A stretch of DNA of 64,000 nt. It comes from Phyllobacterium trifolii (GTDB lineage Bacteria; Pseudomonadota; Alphaproteobacteria; Rhizobiales; Rhizobiaceae). The notes beneath the pieces are model-generated. The model searched no databases. It worked only from the letters and a program-made list of their open reading frames with translations, and was not told where the DNA came from. Location of the stretch: assembly GCF_014192095.1 (NCBI RefSeq), contig NZ_JACHXN010000020.1, forward strand, positions 41,987 to 105,986, in the 5' to 3' direction. Numbering within the stretch: position 1 is the first letter of the stretch; each line of letters begins with the position of its first letter. The position numbers and the translations under genes are program-made. Shown here piece after piece: positions 17,545 through 26,723 of this stretch.

Positions 17545-18353
17545 GGCGTTGTCACGGTAACCGAAAGATCGCATGAGATTTCCTCGGTCCCGATTTCAAT
17601 CGAGTATGCCGGTCATGGCTTTCCACTCAGCCATGGCCCTGAGCCGGTGCAGGTGAATACCAAGAGCAGAGTGGTTGTGGCGGATTGGAACGAACAGATT
17701 TCGAAGGGCTGAGAAGGTGGAAACGAAGCGTTGCAAACCTCCTGATGATCGGAAACCCTGCATAGAGCATTCCCGTTTTCGTAACGGTACGTGGGAATTC
17801 TCGGCCCGGTTGTTCAGACCTTTGTGGGAGCGGTGTTCGACATGAGACATGACCTGCCGCTGTGCTGCACCATAGGAACGAAGCTTGTCGGTTATGATGC
17901 GTTTGGGCACAAGGCCTTGCTTTTTCAATAGACGCATCAACAATCGCTTGGCAGCCTTGGTATTGCGGCGGTTCTGAACAATCTCATCAAGTACATAGCC
18001 ATCCTGATCGACGGCGCGCCAAAGATAATGTTTCCTGCCGGAAATGGAGATCACCATCTCGTCCAGATGCCAGATATCGTTCGCAGATGGCTGCTTGCGT
18101 TGCAACCGGCGAGCATAATCTGGTCCGAACTTGATCCCCCATCGGCGAATGGTTTCATAGGATACGACAATGCCGCGCTCAAGCAGCATTTCTTTGACCA
18201 GACGAAGGCTCAGCGGAAACCGGTAATACAACCACACCGCGTGAGCAATGATCTGCGGCGGGAAACGGTGGCGCTTCATAGCTGACGACGGAGCGGTTCA
18301 TGCACAACCGTTTATAGCAAAAGTCGCTGAACCAAAGTTAACGTGATAACCCC
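17545..18353 (-). mobile_element. IS6-family insertion sequence B
   Basis: Element of about 809 bp. The left end reads GGCGTTGTCACGGTAAC from 17545; the complement of the right end reads GGGGTTATCACGTTAAC ending at 18353, giving a 17-bp imperfect inverted repeat. It carries one transposase and differs from the IS6 element next to it. The right side abuts an IS5-type transposase fragment, so it inserted into or deleted part of another IS. Confidence 0.75.
17596..18279 (-). CDS. IS6-family transposase (second type)
   Basis: A 227-residue IS6-family DDE transposase, only distantly related to the one at 16478-17185. Landmarks are MKRHRFPPQIIAHAVWLYYR, SYETIRRWGIKFG (helix-turn-helix), IWHLDEMVISI (Asp), IITDKLRSYGAA (Asp) and NNRAENSHVPLRKRE (catalytic Glu). 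The frame is complete and could be active. Confidence 0.94.
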   Translation of the reverse strand: MKRHRFPPQIIAHAVWLYYRFPLSLRLVKEMLLERGIVVSYETIRRWGIKFGPDYARRLQRKQPSANDIWHLDEMVISISGRKHYLWRAVDQDGYVLDEIVQNRRNTKAAKRLLMRLLKKQGLVPKRIITDKLRSYGAAQRQVMSHVEHRSHKGLNNRAENSHVPLRKRECSMQGFRSSGGLQRFVSTFSALRNLFVPIRHNHSALGIHLHRLRAMAEWKAMTGILD

Positions 18354-18355
18354 CC

Positions 18356-18724
18356 GACGGAGCCTATGACGGCAAGCCAACCTACTATTCGATCCTGCAG
18401 CATAGCAGCACCGCGAACGTCGTCATTCCACCTCGGTCGACGGCAGTGGCAGGCGGTGATACCGCACCGCCTGGTCAACGGGAGAAGCACATTGCCGCGA
18501 TCGCAAACGTAGGTCGGCTGAAATGGCAGGCTGTTACCGGCTATGGTAAGCGGGCTCTGATCGAAACTGCCATCGATCGGTACAAGGCGCTAATCGGACG
18601 ACGCTTGCGGGCTCGCTCTTTCGCCGCTCAGCAGACCGAGGCTGCCATCGGTTGCATCGCTCTCAACCGCATGCTGGCGTGTGGACGCTCGGAGTCTGTC
18701 CGGCATCAAATCAGGCAGGCATAA
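18356..18724 (+). pseudogene. C-terminal fragment of an IS5-family transposase
   Basis: Open from the IS6 end: DGAYDGKPTYYSILQ, then VVIPPRSTAV, RLKWQAVTGYGKRALIETAI and a RYKALIGRRLRARSF tail ending at a TAA. This is the second half of an IS5-type DDE transposase, including the second Asp (DGAYD) and the region with the catalytic Glu (ALIETAI). The first half is lost. Confidence 0.82.
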
Positions 18725-18920
18725 CCGACAACATCAAAGAGCAAAATGCGTTGGATTTCATATCCGCGCACCAACGCCTCCGTCGACCGGCTTCAATTTG
18801 CCATCTCGGCAATCTAAGGAAGGTGTCCTGACCGGTTTGCTATAGGTCGGACCGCCTTTGCGGGCGCGCACAAAAACAACTTGAAGCGACCAAGCTTATC
18901 GAGACGTAGAACCGATGTAC
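18725..18920. other. IS-to-operon junction, no gene
   Basis: About 200 bp between the IS5 fragment and the end of the class V aminotransferase gene. No open frame with family resemblance and no clear terminal repeat of the truncated IS5 element is visible. The catabolic operon's far end therefore borders IS debris. Confidence 0.4.
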
Positions 18921-20111
18921 CTAAAGTTCCGGAAGGACCGAGAGTATTTTATCGACATCGTCTTCGTTATTGTAGGCATAGAGTGAAATTCGAAGCAGAT
19001 CATCCTTCTCTGCCACGAGAATTCCTTTCTCTTTCAACCTTTTTTCCAGCGACTGAGCACTGCCGCGCGGAGCTATTGTGACAATGCCGCAGCGTTCGCT
19101 CCAACTATCGGATGTCTTCAGCTCAGCCTTTTGCTGCTTCAGTCCTGCAATAAGCCGGTCCGACAGGGTTTGAACCCTCGCTTCAATGCGTGAAAGTCCA
19201 ACTGCCCTGATGATGCGGGCCGAGCGGCGTTGACACCAGACTCCGACAAAGTTCGGATTTCCATACTCAAAACGATGACCATCGGAGGCGAGTTCCAGGT
19301 TGGCAACCTTGCGATCGATGGAGGTAAAGCTGAACTTCGATGCGTATGGAGGCAATATCTTGTCGATAAGGCCTGGACGGACATACATGAAGCCCGCGCC
19401 AGCAAGGCTGAGCATGGTCTTGTGACCACCGCTGACGACCACGTCCGCGCCAAGTTCATCAATGCGTTGATCGAGAATTCCGCACGCTTGAATGGCATCG
19501 ACGAGGAGTATTGCACCGGTCTTGTGCGCGAGTTCAGCAAGTTCGTGCGTGGGACCTCTGTGGCCCGATCCATAGGAAACCCAGGCGACGGACACAACTC
19601 GGGTTCGCCCATCGATAGCTTCGACGTAACTCGAAAACGGGACGCGGCCATCCGCATCAGCCTTGATGATACGAGCTTCCACACCCTGAAACTCAAGATA
19701 GCGCCAGGGAAATGTATTATTTTCGTGCTCAAGCTCGCTCAAGACCACATTGTCGCCTTTGCGCAAATCGATGCCGTGGGCGACGATGTTTACCCCCTCG
19801 GACGTATTCTTGATCAAGGAGAGGTTTGCCGGATTTGCGCCGACCATATCCGCAACGTCATGCCGGGCCTTATCGATATTGTCCATCGAAAAAGCCTCAC
19901 TGCCGGCATTGTCATAGACATCGCGCGTCCATTCCTGCATGGCGGCTTCTGTCCAGTAGGGGACGAGAGCCTTGCGTGCCGTATCGAGGTAGACATAATT
20001 CTTCGCCGTAGGAAAAGCCGAACGGAAATTCTCCCAATCCTTGGCGACATCGGCTTTCGACGACGCTGGAGCCTTTGGGCTTCCAAGTGAGATCATGCTC
20101 TGCAATTCCAT
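18921..20111 (-). CDS. class V aminotransferase (cysteine-desulfurase-like fold)
   Basis: A 396-residue PLP enzyme of aminotransferase class V, the group that includes cysteine desulfurases, isopenicillin-N epimerases and serine/alanine-glyoxylate aminotransferases. KNYVYLDTARKALVP, the LIKNTSEGVNIVAHG phosphate-binding stretch, LLVDAIQACGILD (the Asp contacting the PLP nitrogen) and VVSGGHKTMLSLAGAGF (the PLP lysine) are visible. No active-site cysteine segment typical of NifS/IscS is evident, so desulfurase activity is unlikely. It is the last gene of the leftward operon, after the GntR regulator. Possible role: epimerisation or transamination of an imported amino compound. Confidence 0.9.
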   Translation of the reverse strand: MELQSMISLGSPKAPASSKADVAKDWENFRSAFPTAKNYVYLDTARKALVPYWTEAAMQEWTRDVYDNAGSEAFSMDNIDKARHDVADMVGANPANLSLIKNTSEGVNIVAHGIDLRKGDNVVLSELEHENNTFPWRYLEFQGVEARIIKADADGRVPFSSYVEAIDGRTRVVSVAWVSYGSGHRGPTHELAELAHKTGAILLVDAIQACGILDQRIDELGADVVVSGGHKTMLSLAGAGFMYVRPGLIDKILPPYASKFSFTSIDRKVANLELASDGHRFEYGNPNFVGVWCQRRSARIIRAVGLSRIEARVQTLSDRLIAGLKQQKAELKTSDSWSERCGIVTIAPRGSAQSLEKRLKEKGILVAEKDDLLRISLYAYNNEDDVDKILSVLPEL

Positions 20112-20173
20112 TTATTTTGTCCTTGGGCTTGTGATAGTTTTTGCGATCAATTCCGGTGCGTTTCACGCGGGAA

Positions 20174-20815
20174 CTATTCGAACTTCGAAAAGATCTGAGC
20201 GCCTGCTGAAAGAGCGTTGGAAAGATGCTGGTAGATGGCGCGTTGGGCGCCCTCTGGATCCATGGCTTTGATGGCACGCAGGATTTTCAGGTGCTCGGCA
20301 ACTGTAGCGCGTACACGGTCATGATCGTGATGCCTAGGAAGTTCCATAGTGAGTCCGATCTGGTTGCGCAAACCCGTGTTCAGCCGCAGTAACTCTCGGT
20401 TCCCTGCGGCCTCATAGATTGCATCGTGAAAATCCCAGCCAAGTTTTTGAATGGTCAAGAGTTCGGAGCTCGGGTCATCGAGAAGCTTTTCGAATTTTTC
20501 TTCGAACGATAAGAGCTGGGATGTGGGACCCCGGGCTGCTGCCAGAAAAGCGGCAATGCCTTCCAAACCCATGCGCACCTCGTAAATGTCCCTCAGGTCA
20601 GCAAGTGAAAGCCGCCTGACGAATGTTCCGCGCCGTGGACTGACTTCAATCAGGCCGTCGCGTTCAAGGTCTTTCAATGCCTCGCGTATTGGGGTGCGAC
20701 CGAGACCAAGACGCTCGGACAGTCCGCGCTCGCTGATCGGCTCATCGCTCGGGATTTCACGGACCAGTATGAGCCTGCGAATTTCCTCGTATGCGCGTCG
20801 TGAATGTGTTGTCAC
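20174..20815 (-). CDS. GntR-family regulator with FCD domain
   Basis: A 213-residue regulator of the FadR/FCD subfamily. The N-terminal winged helix shows AYEEIRRLILVREIPSDEPIS, then LSERLGLGRTPIREALKDLERDGLI. The helical FCD ligand domain follows with DLRDIYEVRMGLEG, HDAIYEAAGN and a late HLKILRAI helix, which holds the usual metal-binding histidines. Its start overlaps the stop of the cyclodeaminase gene by four bases (ATGA). The palindrome TGGTATACCA before the operon (26731-26740) matches sites used by this subfamily, so it probably represses its own operon. Confidence 0.95.
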   Translation of the reverse strand: MTTHSRRAYEEIRRLILVREIPSDEPISERGLSERLGLGRTPIREALKDLERDGLIEVSPRRGTFVRRLSLADLRDIYEVRMGLEGIAAFLAAARGPTSQLLSFEEKFEKLLDDPSSELLTIQKLGWDFHDAIYEAAGNRELLRLNTGLRNQIGLTMELPRHHDHDRVRATVAEHLKILRAIKAMDPEGAQRAIYQHLSNALSAGAQIFSKFE

Positions 20816-21822
20816 CGTTTCCTCCCAAATGGCATGCTTTGCGCGGTTTGCGCCTCACCGGCCATGTCCACGCAAATCTTTGCGATCGCCAGATCGGCGA
20901 TAGCCAGTCCCTGAACTATTGCAAGTATTCGTTGCTTTGCATCGATACGCGCGGGCGCAATCCTTGCAACAATCTCCCCAAGTTTTGTCGTGGACCGGGA
21001 GTCGATTTCCTCCTCTGAAATCTCCCCATGGCGTATCCAGCTTGCAACACTGCCCATGACTTTCGCAAAGCCGATATCGTCCACTACGAATCTGTCGGCA
21101 GTCTGGAACAGCGCCGGCGGCAGCTCACCGTGCTCGCCCATGCCGCAAATGGTCATTCCCTCGCGAAAGTCCTCCGGATCGATTACGGGAGAGGGCGATG
21201 AGGTCAAAGTCAGAACGGCGTCCGCCTGCTGAACAGCCTCACGCGCGGAATTGGCGGCACGGATTTCAGCGGATTTCGGGCGGAAAGAGCTTGCCATGGT
21301 CTTGGCTTTTACCGGATCGCGCGATGCAATGATGAGGGTTCCGCCCGGAAATACGTGCTCAAAGCCGGCAACGACTTCTGCGGCGATGCGGCCCGCTCCG
21401 ATCAGGGCGACGGTCGGCCGCTCGTTGCTGACGAGGTTCTTCAGCGCTATCAGCCCGCAGGCCGCCGTTCGCATGCGGTGCAGACGTGTCTGGGCCACCA
21501 GGGCAACAGGCTTTGCGGTGACAGGATCGACGAGGTAGCAATAGTGATGTTCCCCGTCTTGCCCGTCGTCGCCCACGTCGCCGACGACCCGAAAACCGCA
21601 GGCACCGCTTCCGGGGAGATATCCGCCTTTGACCTTGAAAAGCGTCGGAATATTCATCTCACCATTGAGAAACATCGCTGCCGGCTCTGACAGACGGGCT
21701 ACGCCAAGCCCCAGTTCAACAAGCACAGCCTCGCAGACAGCGACGACATTCGCCATCGTCACGAGGGTACTTGTTGTGGCTTCATCAAGAAACGTGAAAG
21801 GCAGTGACAATGATTTTTCCAT
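20812..21822 (-). CDS. ornithine cyclodeaminase/mu-crystallin family protein
   Basis: A 336-residue protein of the ornithine cyclodeaminase/mu-crystallin/alanine dehydrogenase-like family, NAD(P)-dependent enzymes acting on amino or imino acids. The N-terminal substrate domain has NIPTLFKVKGGYLPG, then YCYLVDPVTAKPVALV. The Rossmann motif is VALIGAGRIAAEVVAGF, followed by ADAVLTLTSSPSPVIDPE and VVDDIGFAK. It could be a ketimine reductase, an N-alkyl amino acid dehydrogenase or a cyclodeaminase; the sequence does not decide. It sits between the M20 amidohydrolase and the GntR regulator in the leftward operon. Confidence 0.92.
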   Translation of the reverse strand: MEKSLSLPFTFLDEATTSTLVTMANVVAVCEAVLVELGLGVARLSEPAAMFLNGEMNIPTLFKVKGGYLPGSGACGFRVVGDVGDDGQDGEHHYCYLVDPVTAKPVALVAQTRLHRMRTAACGLIALKNLVSNERPTVALIGAGRIAAEVVAGFEHVFPGGTLIIASRDPVKAKTMASSFRPKSAEIRAANSAREAVQQADAVLTLTSSPSPVIDPEDFREGMTICGMGEHGELPPALFQTADRFVVDDIGFAKVMGSVASWIRHGEISEEEIDSRSTTKLGEIVARIAPARIDAKQRILAIVQGLAIADLAIAKICVDMAGEAQTAQSMPFGRKR

Positions 21823-21831
21823 TTTCAGTAA

Positions 21832-23148
21832 CTATTTGGCAAGCTGCATGACGGTCCAGCCAAGGACTTTGGTTCCCTTGATGAAGTCGTCGATTTCCAT
21901 CCACTCGTCCGGGTTGTGGCTGCCCTTGGGGTTGCGTACAAAAACCATTCCGCTCGGAACACCGGCATTGGCAAAATCCCCAGCATCGTGTCCGCCGCCG
22001 CTGGCGATGGTGATTGCCGGGACGGCGAGCGCTGCGGCGGCCTGCGTCATGATCTGGCGAATGGAAGGATCCATTGGTGCTGGCGTGACGCAGCCAATAC
22101 CGTTGAGTGTGATTCTAACCCCGCGCCGCGCGGCTATTTCCGCGCTATTGGTTTTGAGGAATTCTCCGATGCGATCGAGCGTTGCAGCTTCATGGCTGCG
22201 CGCATCGACAACAAAATGAAAATCACCCGGCACCTTGTTGTGACTGTGGACGTCAGGATCGGTATGCGCCTTGCCGAACGTCAGGACAAGATCGCCGCCC
22301 TCCGTCTCGATCGTCTCCCATTCCTTCTCGCAACGGCTTGCCAATTCCGCGATCGCCAGAAATGCATCGTGGCGCATAAGCCTTGGCACCGCACCGGAAT
22401 GGGCATATTCTCCAAGGCAATGGCCGTCACGTACACGAAAGTTACCGCGAATCCCTGAGACAATCCCGACGGGAATTTCTTCATGGACCAGCACCGGGCC
22501 CTGCTCGATGTGCAATTCGAGGTATGCGCGCAAAGCCGTCGTGTCGAAGGTCGGTACGCCCTTCTCGATCGCGTCGATATTGCAGCCCAAATCTTCCATG
22601 TAGTCCCGCAGCGTTCTGCCTGTGTCGAAACGCTTTGCCGTATCCAGTTCTTTTGCAGGCAACAGGCCAAGGGCAGCGCGAGAACCGATGTGATGAATGG
22701 AGAACCAAGCGCTTTCTTCCCCGCGTATGCCGAACAATGTTACCGGTTCGGAAAGGCTTGCGCCCATTTTTTCGAGGGCGACCAGCACCAGAAGCCCTGC
22801 TATCACGCCGGCAGCACCGTCGAAATTTCCCCCTTGCGGCACAGAATCAAGGTGCGAACCGGTGATCACGCCGCCGCGAGCGCCGACGCAATCTGGACGG
22901 GTAACGAGAAGATTGCCAGCAGCGTCAAACCGGGATTTCAGACCAAAGGTTTCCGCCGCCCGTTGAACAATCGCTGCAGCTTCCGTCTCGCCCTCACCAT
23001 AGGAAGGACGGGTCACGCCCTGCACGTCGCGGCTCATTTCGCGTAATTCGTCAAAAAGCTGAACGGCGAGCGGCTTCAGCGTTTCGATTTCCTGCGCCAG
23101 ACGATATTTCTGATCGCCGTCAATTTTTTCGAATTGGTTACGCAGCAT
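21832..23148 (-). CDS. M20-family N-carbamoyl-L-amino-acid/allantoate amidohydrolase
   Basis: A 438-residue Zn-dependent hydrolase of the beta-ureidopropionase/allantoate amidohydrolase/N-carbamoyl-L-amino-acid hydrolase group. The motifs are VITGSHLDSVPQGGNFDGAAG (metal His and Asp), RGEESAWF (Glu pair), LELHIEQGPVL (metal His), RGNFRVRDGHCLGEYAHSGAVP and, near the end, IASGGGHDAGDFANAGVP (last metal His). The ATG at 23148 has GAGG eight bases upstream. The frame overlaps the end of the ATPase gene, so the genes are translationally linked. Probable reaction: removal of a carbamoyl or ureido group from an imported amino acid derivative. Confidence 0.93.
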   Translation of the reverse strand: MLRNQFEKIDGDQKYRLAQEIETLKPLAVQLFDELREMSRDVQGVTRPSYGEGETEAAAIVQRAAETFGLKSRFDAAGNLLVTRPDCVGARGGVITGSHLDSVPQGGNFDGAAGVIAGLLVLVALEKMGASLSEPVTLFGIRGEESAWFSIHHIGSRAALGLLPAKELDTAKRFDTGRTLRDYMEDLGCNIDAIEKGVPTFDTTALRAYLELHIEQGPVLVHEEIPVGIVSGIRGNFRVRDGHCLGEYAHSGAVPRLMRHDAFLAIAELASRCEKEWETIETEGGDLVLTFGKAHTDPDVHSHNKVPGDFHFVVDARSHEAATLDRIGEFLKTNSAEIAARRGVRITLNGIGCVTPAPMDPSIRQIMTQAAAALAVPAITIASGGGHDAGDFANAGVPSGMVFVRNPKGSHNPDEWMEIDDFIKGTKVLGWTVMQLAK

Positions 23149-23923
23149 TTGTTGCATCCTCTTTCACGCTGTTGCGTACATCCGTTTCGATAAGGCCCCA
23201 GATGCGATCCACCATCGCGACGAATTCCGGCTGCCGTTTCATGGCAAGTGTTCGCGGTCGGGGAAGATCGACGTCAATCACCTCCCTCACACGGCCGGGT
23301 CTGCGGCCAAGCACGACGACCCGGTCAGACAGGAAAATGGCCTCATCGATCTGGTGAGTGATGAAGAGAACGGTCTTTCGCCCGACTTCCCAAATGCGCA
23401 GCAGCTCGGTTTGCATGATCTCGCGCGTCTGCGCATCGAGAGCGGAGAAGGGCTCGTCCATAAGAAGAACGGCCGGATCAAGTGCGAGAGCCCGGGCGAG
23501 ATTGACGCGCTGGCGCATACCACCTGAAAGTTGTTTCGGCCAGTACGATTCGAACCCGGCAAGTCCGGTGAGCTCAAGCATGTTGCGAACGCGTTCGGTG
23601 GCTTCTGCGTCCAGCTGCCCGTTCAGCTTGAGGCCCAGCGCTGCGTTTTGCCAGACGGTGCGCCACGGTAGCAAACTGTCGGACTGGAAGACAAAGCCTC
23701 TGTCCGGCCCAGGCGCGGTAACCTTGTTGCCGCCGATCCAGACATTGCCGGCATCCGGCTCTTCGAGCCCGGCGATGATGCGCATCAATGTTGTCTTGCC
23801 GCACCCGGATGGTCCGACGATGGAGATGAACTCGCCCGCCTCCATCTTGATATCGACTGAACGAAGAGCTTCCAGATTACCAAACAGCTTTGAAACTTTA
23901 CGAATTTCGAGAGTGTCCGACAC
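23138..23923 (-). CDS. ABC transporter ATPase (taurine/sulfonate/nitrate type)
   Basis: A 261-residue ATP-binding subunit of the SsuB/TauB/NrtD type. It has Walker A GPSGCGKTTL, Q loop FVFQSDSLLPW, signature LSGGMRQRV, Walker B LLMDEPFSALD and switch VLFITHQIDEA. I favour the GTG at 23923 (VSDTLEIRKVSKLFG), ten bases beyond the permease stop; an in-frame ATG at 23977 would overlap the permease. With the adjacent permease and binding protein it forms a three-part importer energised by ATP at the inner membrane. Confidence 0.93.
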   Translation of the reverse strand: MSDTLEIRKVSKLFGNLEALRSVDIKMEAGEFISIVGPSGCGKTTLMRIIAGLEEPDAGNVWIGGNKVTAPGPDRGFVFQSDSLLPWRTVWQNAALGLKLNGQLDAEATERVRNMLELTGLAGFESYWPKQLSGGMRQRVNLARALALDPAVLLMDEPFSALDAQTREIMQTELLRIWEVGRKTVLFITHQIDEAIFLSDRVVVLGRRPGRVREVIDVDLPRPRTLAMKRQPEFVAMVDRIWGLIETDVRNSVKEDATNAA

Positions 23924-23933
23924 GATGTGTTTC

Positions 23934-24764
23934 TCACTTGTTCCAGGGTTGCAGGACACGTTCAAGATAGCGCGCACCCGCGGTCAGAATGACGCCGACG
24001 AGGGCAAGGACAACGACTGCGGCGAAAAGCCGTGGCATGTTGAAGACTTCGGACGCCTGAGTGATCATGAAGCCGAGGCCCGCCCGTGAACCGAACAGCT
24101 CACCCACAACGACCGAAACGATAGCTCGTCCGACGGAAAGGCGGACACCAGCGAGGATGTAGGGCAGGGCAGAAGGCAGCATCACATTCCAGAAGACCTG
24201 CAGTGGACTCGCTCCGAAACAGCGGACCGCCTCTATCAACTTCGGGTCGGTGGCGCGCAGACCAGCTTCGGTGTTGATGATCATCGGAAACGTCGCGTTA
24301 ATGATGACCACAAAGACCTTCGACCACAGACCGATGCCAAACCACAGGATGATCAGGGGAGCGATTGCTACGGTGGGGGTGGCATAGAGCGCCGAGATCC
24401 ACGGGCCGAGAATAGCGTTGGCAATCTTGTTCGTTGTGATGAGAAACCCCAAAGCGATGCCGAGAATGATCGATATGATGAGCCCAATCCCAAACTCGGC
24501 ACCACTGACGCCCATATGGATAAAGAGTTCGCCGCTTCGCATCAGATTGTAGATTTGCGCGGCAATCTGTGTGGGCGTGGCAAGGAACAGTGAGTTGGAA
24601 ATAACGAGCCGCCCTACCAGCTCCCAGGCGACGAGGCCACCGGCAATGGAGAGAAAACCTGTATGTTGCGAACGGTGCGTGCGAGCGCCCCCGAACAGAC
24701 GGCGGAATCCTACCTGTTTCTGTGGTCTGTCCGTTGGCTGGTTCATTGTCGTTTCAGCACTCAC
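23934..24764 (-). CDS. ABC transporter permease (SsuC/TauC type)
   Basis: A 276-residue inner-membrane permease with about six transmembrane helices after a polar N-terminus. The coupling-helix EAA motif appears as LIEAVRCFGASPLQVFWNVM, then LPSALPYILAGVRLSVGRAI. The start ATG overlaps the stop of the binding-protein gene by four bases, which indicates coupled translation. The subfamily normally imports taurine, alkanesulfonates, nitrate, pyrimidine precursors or similar small anions. The neighbouring amidohydrolase suggests a nitrogenous compound here. Confidence 0.93.
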   Translation of the reverse strand: MSAETTMNQPTDRPQKQVGFRRLFGGARTHRSQHTGFLSIAGGLVAWELVGRLVISNSLFLATPTQIAAQIYNLMRSGELFIHMGVSGAEFGIGLIISIILGIALGFLITTNKIANAILGPWISALYATPTVAIAPLIILWFGIGLWSKVFVVIINATFPMIINTEAGLRATDPKLIEAVRCFGASPLQVFWNVMLPSALPYILAGVRLSVGRAIVSVVVGELFGSRAGLGFMITQASEVFNMPRLFAAVVVLALVGVILTAGARYLERVLQPWNK

Positions 24765-25741
24765 TTTGCTGCTGCCTCGACATATTTCGGATCATAGAAG
24801 GCCGAGAGAGGTTTTAGCGGCTTCTGCAGGTCCCCGCTATCGGCCAACGTGGATTGAACATGTTCGAGAGCAGCCGGCGTTATTCCGCCATCAGGAACAA
24901 AGGCATGAGCGGCGATAGCCATATCTAATGTTCGCAAACAATCCTTCACATCGGCATTGCTGGCCTTGGCGAGGATTTCGGCGACTTCCTGCTTGTTATT
25001 GGGGTCGAGCATGTAACGCACGGCGCGGTTATGCGCTTTGACAAACGCGACAAGCTTGTCCTTGTTCTTGGTGGCCCAGGCGGTGTTTGCATGGTAGATC
25101 ATCATCGGGAAGTCGCCCATATAAGAGGCAATCGGGCCGAGATCGGTGAAGCCCTTGTCGATAGCATTGAAATTGGTGGGTGCACCGATGACCGCGGCGT
25201 CAACCCCGCCCGACATCAAGGCGGCAAAGCGGTTGCTGGTGGAGCCGGCAAACAAAAGCTCGACATCCTTGTCGGGGTCCATGTTGAAATGCTTGGCTGC
25301 AGCATTCCACCACAGGGCGGTGATATCTTTCTGACCGCCAACGATGACGCGCTGTCCCTTCAGATCCTGAATGCTATGGACCGAAGGTTTCGCAACGAGG
25401 GAGTAGATTCCTTGAGAGAGGCTGTTGGCGAAGATCGTCAGGTCGCCGCCGCCGTCGATGGCGCGGAATGTATCCACCATCGATGACGAGCCAATATCGG
25501 CCACGCCAGCCGCGACCTGCTGTGCTGATTTGGAGCTTTGACCGCTTTGAAGCCAGTCAACGTCGATGCCTTCGTCGCGGAAAAATCCTTTTTCCTGCGC
25601 GACCAGTCCTGGCCAATTCGATGCGGTAACACCGATAAAAGCCAGGGTCACCTTGGCGGGTTCGGCCGCCAATGCTGAAAGAGAGCTCGCGGCGGACAAG
25701 CACAGAGCAACCACGAGACCCTTGAAGATTGAATTTCCCAT
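24761..25741 (-). CDS. ABC transporter substrate-binding protein (SsuA/NMT1-like)
   Basis: A 326-residue periplasmic binding protein. MGNSIFKGLVVALCLSAASS is a signal peptide with likely cleavage after LSALA. The mature part begins KVTLAFIGVTASNWPGLVAQ, then FFRDEGIDVDW and the QQVAAGVADIGSSSM pattern of the NMT1/SsuA family, with LKGQRVIVGG in the second lobe. The ATG at 25741 follows AGGAAGGAAC; the much longer open frame upstream overlaps the deacetylase gene and is not real. Specificity is unknown, but it is encoded with amidohydrolase and deacetylase genes rather than with sulfonate genes. Confidence 0.92.
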   Translation of the reverse strand: MGNSIFKGLVVALCLSAASSLSALAAEPAKVTLAFIGVTASNWPGLVAQEKGFFRDEGIDVDWLQSGQSSKSAQQVAAGVADIGSSSMVDTFRAIDGGGDLTIFANSLSQGIYSLVAKPSVHSIQDLKGQRVIVGGQKDITALWWNAAAKHFNMDPDKDVELLFAGSTSNRFAALMSGGVDAAVIGAPTNFNAIDKGFTDLGPIASYMGDFPMMIYHANTAWATKNKDKLVAFVKAHNRAVRYMLDPNNKQEVAEILAKASNADVKDCLRTLDMAIAAHAFVPDGGITPAALEHVQSTLADSGDLQKPLKPLSAFYDPKYVEAAAK

Positions 25742-25787
25742 TTTCTGTTCCTTCCTCTTTTGTGATTGGATGCGCAGTGAATGCCCG

Positions 25788-26693
25788 TCAGCGCCAGCCG
25801 GCAGGAGCACCGCCTGTTGCGGTGGCATAGGCCTCGGCAATCTCAGAGCCGGTCGCAGCCCAGACACCTGGTTTGGACATGATGTATTCGAGGGCGCGAT
25901 CAAGAACGCCGATGCGATGGGCCTGGCCCATGACGAAGGGATGGAGACTGATGCACATGACGCGGCCGGATTCTTCGCCCTCCTCATAAAGGACATCGAA
26001 CGTATCGCGGATCATCCGTTCGAATTCGGGCATGGATTGCTTGTTGCGCCAGAGCGCGGCACTGTCATTGACTTCAAACGAATAAGGCACGGACATCAAT
26101 GGCTTGCCTTGAAGGTCCATCCAATAGGGTTGATCGTCGTTAACCCAATCGGCTACGTATTTGCAGCCATTTTCGACCAGATAGTCCAGCGTGTTCCAGG
26201 TTTCCTGCAGACCGGAGCCCAGCCAGCCGACAGGGCGCTTGCCGCTGCTCTTCTCGATAATATCGAAAACCGAGCGAACCATTTCGCGTTCTTCCGCTGG
26301 CGGAATTTCATTGACGCGGTGCGTGTTGGTGCGGCCATGGCCCATCAGTTCCCAGCCGGCAGCACCGCAGGCCTCGATGATTTCCGGCATGTCCAGACAT
26401 ACTTCGGCATTGAGCGCTACCGTCCCGCGAACGCCGTGCTTGGCCATCACATTCAACATGCGCCAGACACCAACACGGTTCCCGTAATCGCGCTGGGCCC
26501 ATTGCCGGACAGCAGGGATTGCATCGCCACCTTTCGGCCGCTCCTGGGAGTCGCCGGGCATTGCAACGTTGAGATGAAAAATCTCGATGTTCGGAACAAC
26601 CCAAAGAGCGAGCTTGGAGCCGTTCGGCCATTTCCATGCGGGGCGTTTTGTAATCGAAGAGAATGGGAAAGGTCCGTATTTACGCGCTTCCAT
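25788..26693 (-). CDS. polysaccharide deacetylase-family protein (PuuE/allantoinase-like)
   Basis: A 301-residue NodB-fold protein of the cofactor-independent allantoinase (PuuE)-like branch. This branch acts on ureides and other small C-N compounds rather than on chitin. Visible are LALWVVPNIEIFHLN, QRDYGNRVGVWRML, WELMGHGRTNTHRV, GWLGSGLQETWNTLDYL, YVADWVNDDQPYW, LMSVPYSFEVND and ISLHPFVMGQAHR. The start at 26693 follows GAGGTTACTG; the longer frame to 26828 runs through the promoter. It is the first gene of the leftward operon behind the TGGTATACCA site. It is one of three related deacetylase-fold proteins in this window. Confidence 0.92.
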   Translation of the reverse strand: MEARKYGPFPFSSITKRPAWKWPNGSKLALWVVPNIEIFHLNVAMPGDSQERPKGGDAIPAVRQWAQRDYGNRVGVWRMLNVMAKHGVRGTVALNAEVCLDMPEIIEACGAAGWELMGHGRTNTHRVNEIPPAEEREMVRSVFDIIEKSSGKRPVGWLGSGLQETWNTLDYLVENGCKYVADWVNDDQPYWMDLQGKPLMSVPYSFEVNDSAALWRNKQSMPEFERMIRDTFDVLYEEGEESGRVMCISLHPFVMGQAHRIGVLDRALEYIMSKPGVWAATGSEIAEAYATATGGAPAGWR

Positions 26694-26723
26694 CAGTAAC
26701 CTCGTTGGATTGAAAAAATTGTC

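Noticed and set aside
19230..20090. 286-codon plus-strand frame opposite the class V aminotransferase
   Set aside because: The minus-strand enzyme has its PLP lysine motif and full length; the plus frame shows no domain.
24761..25996. Longer 411-codon version of the substrate-binding protein
   Set aside because: The extension overlaps the upstream deacetylase; the ATG at 25741 has a strong ribosome site and begins a signal peptide.
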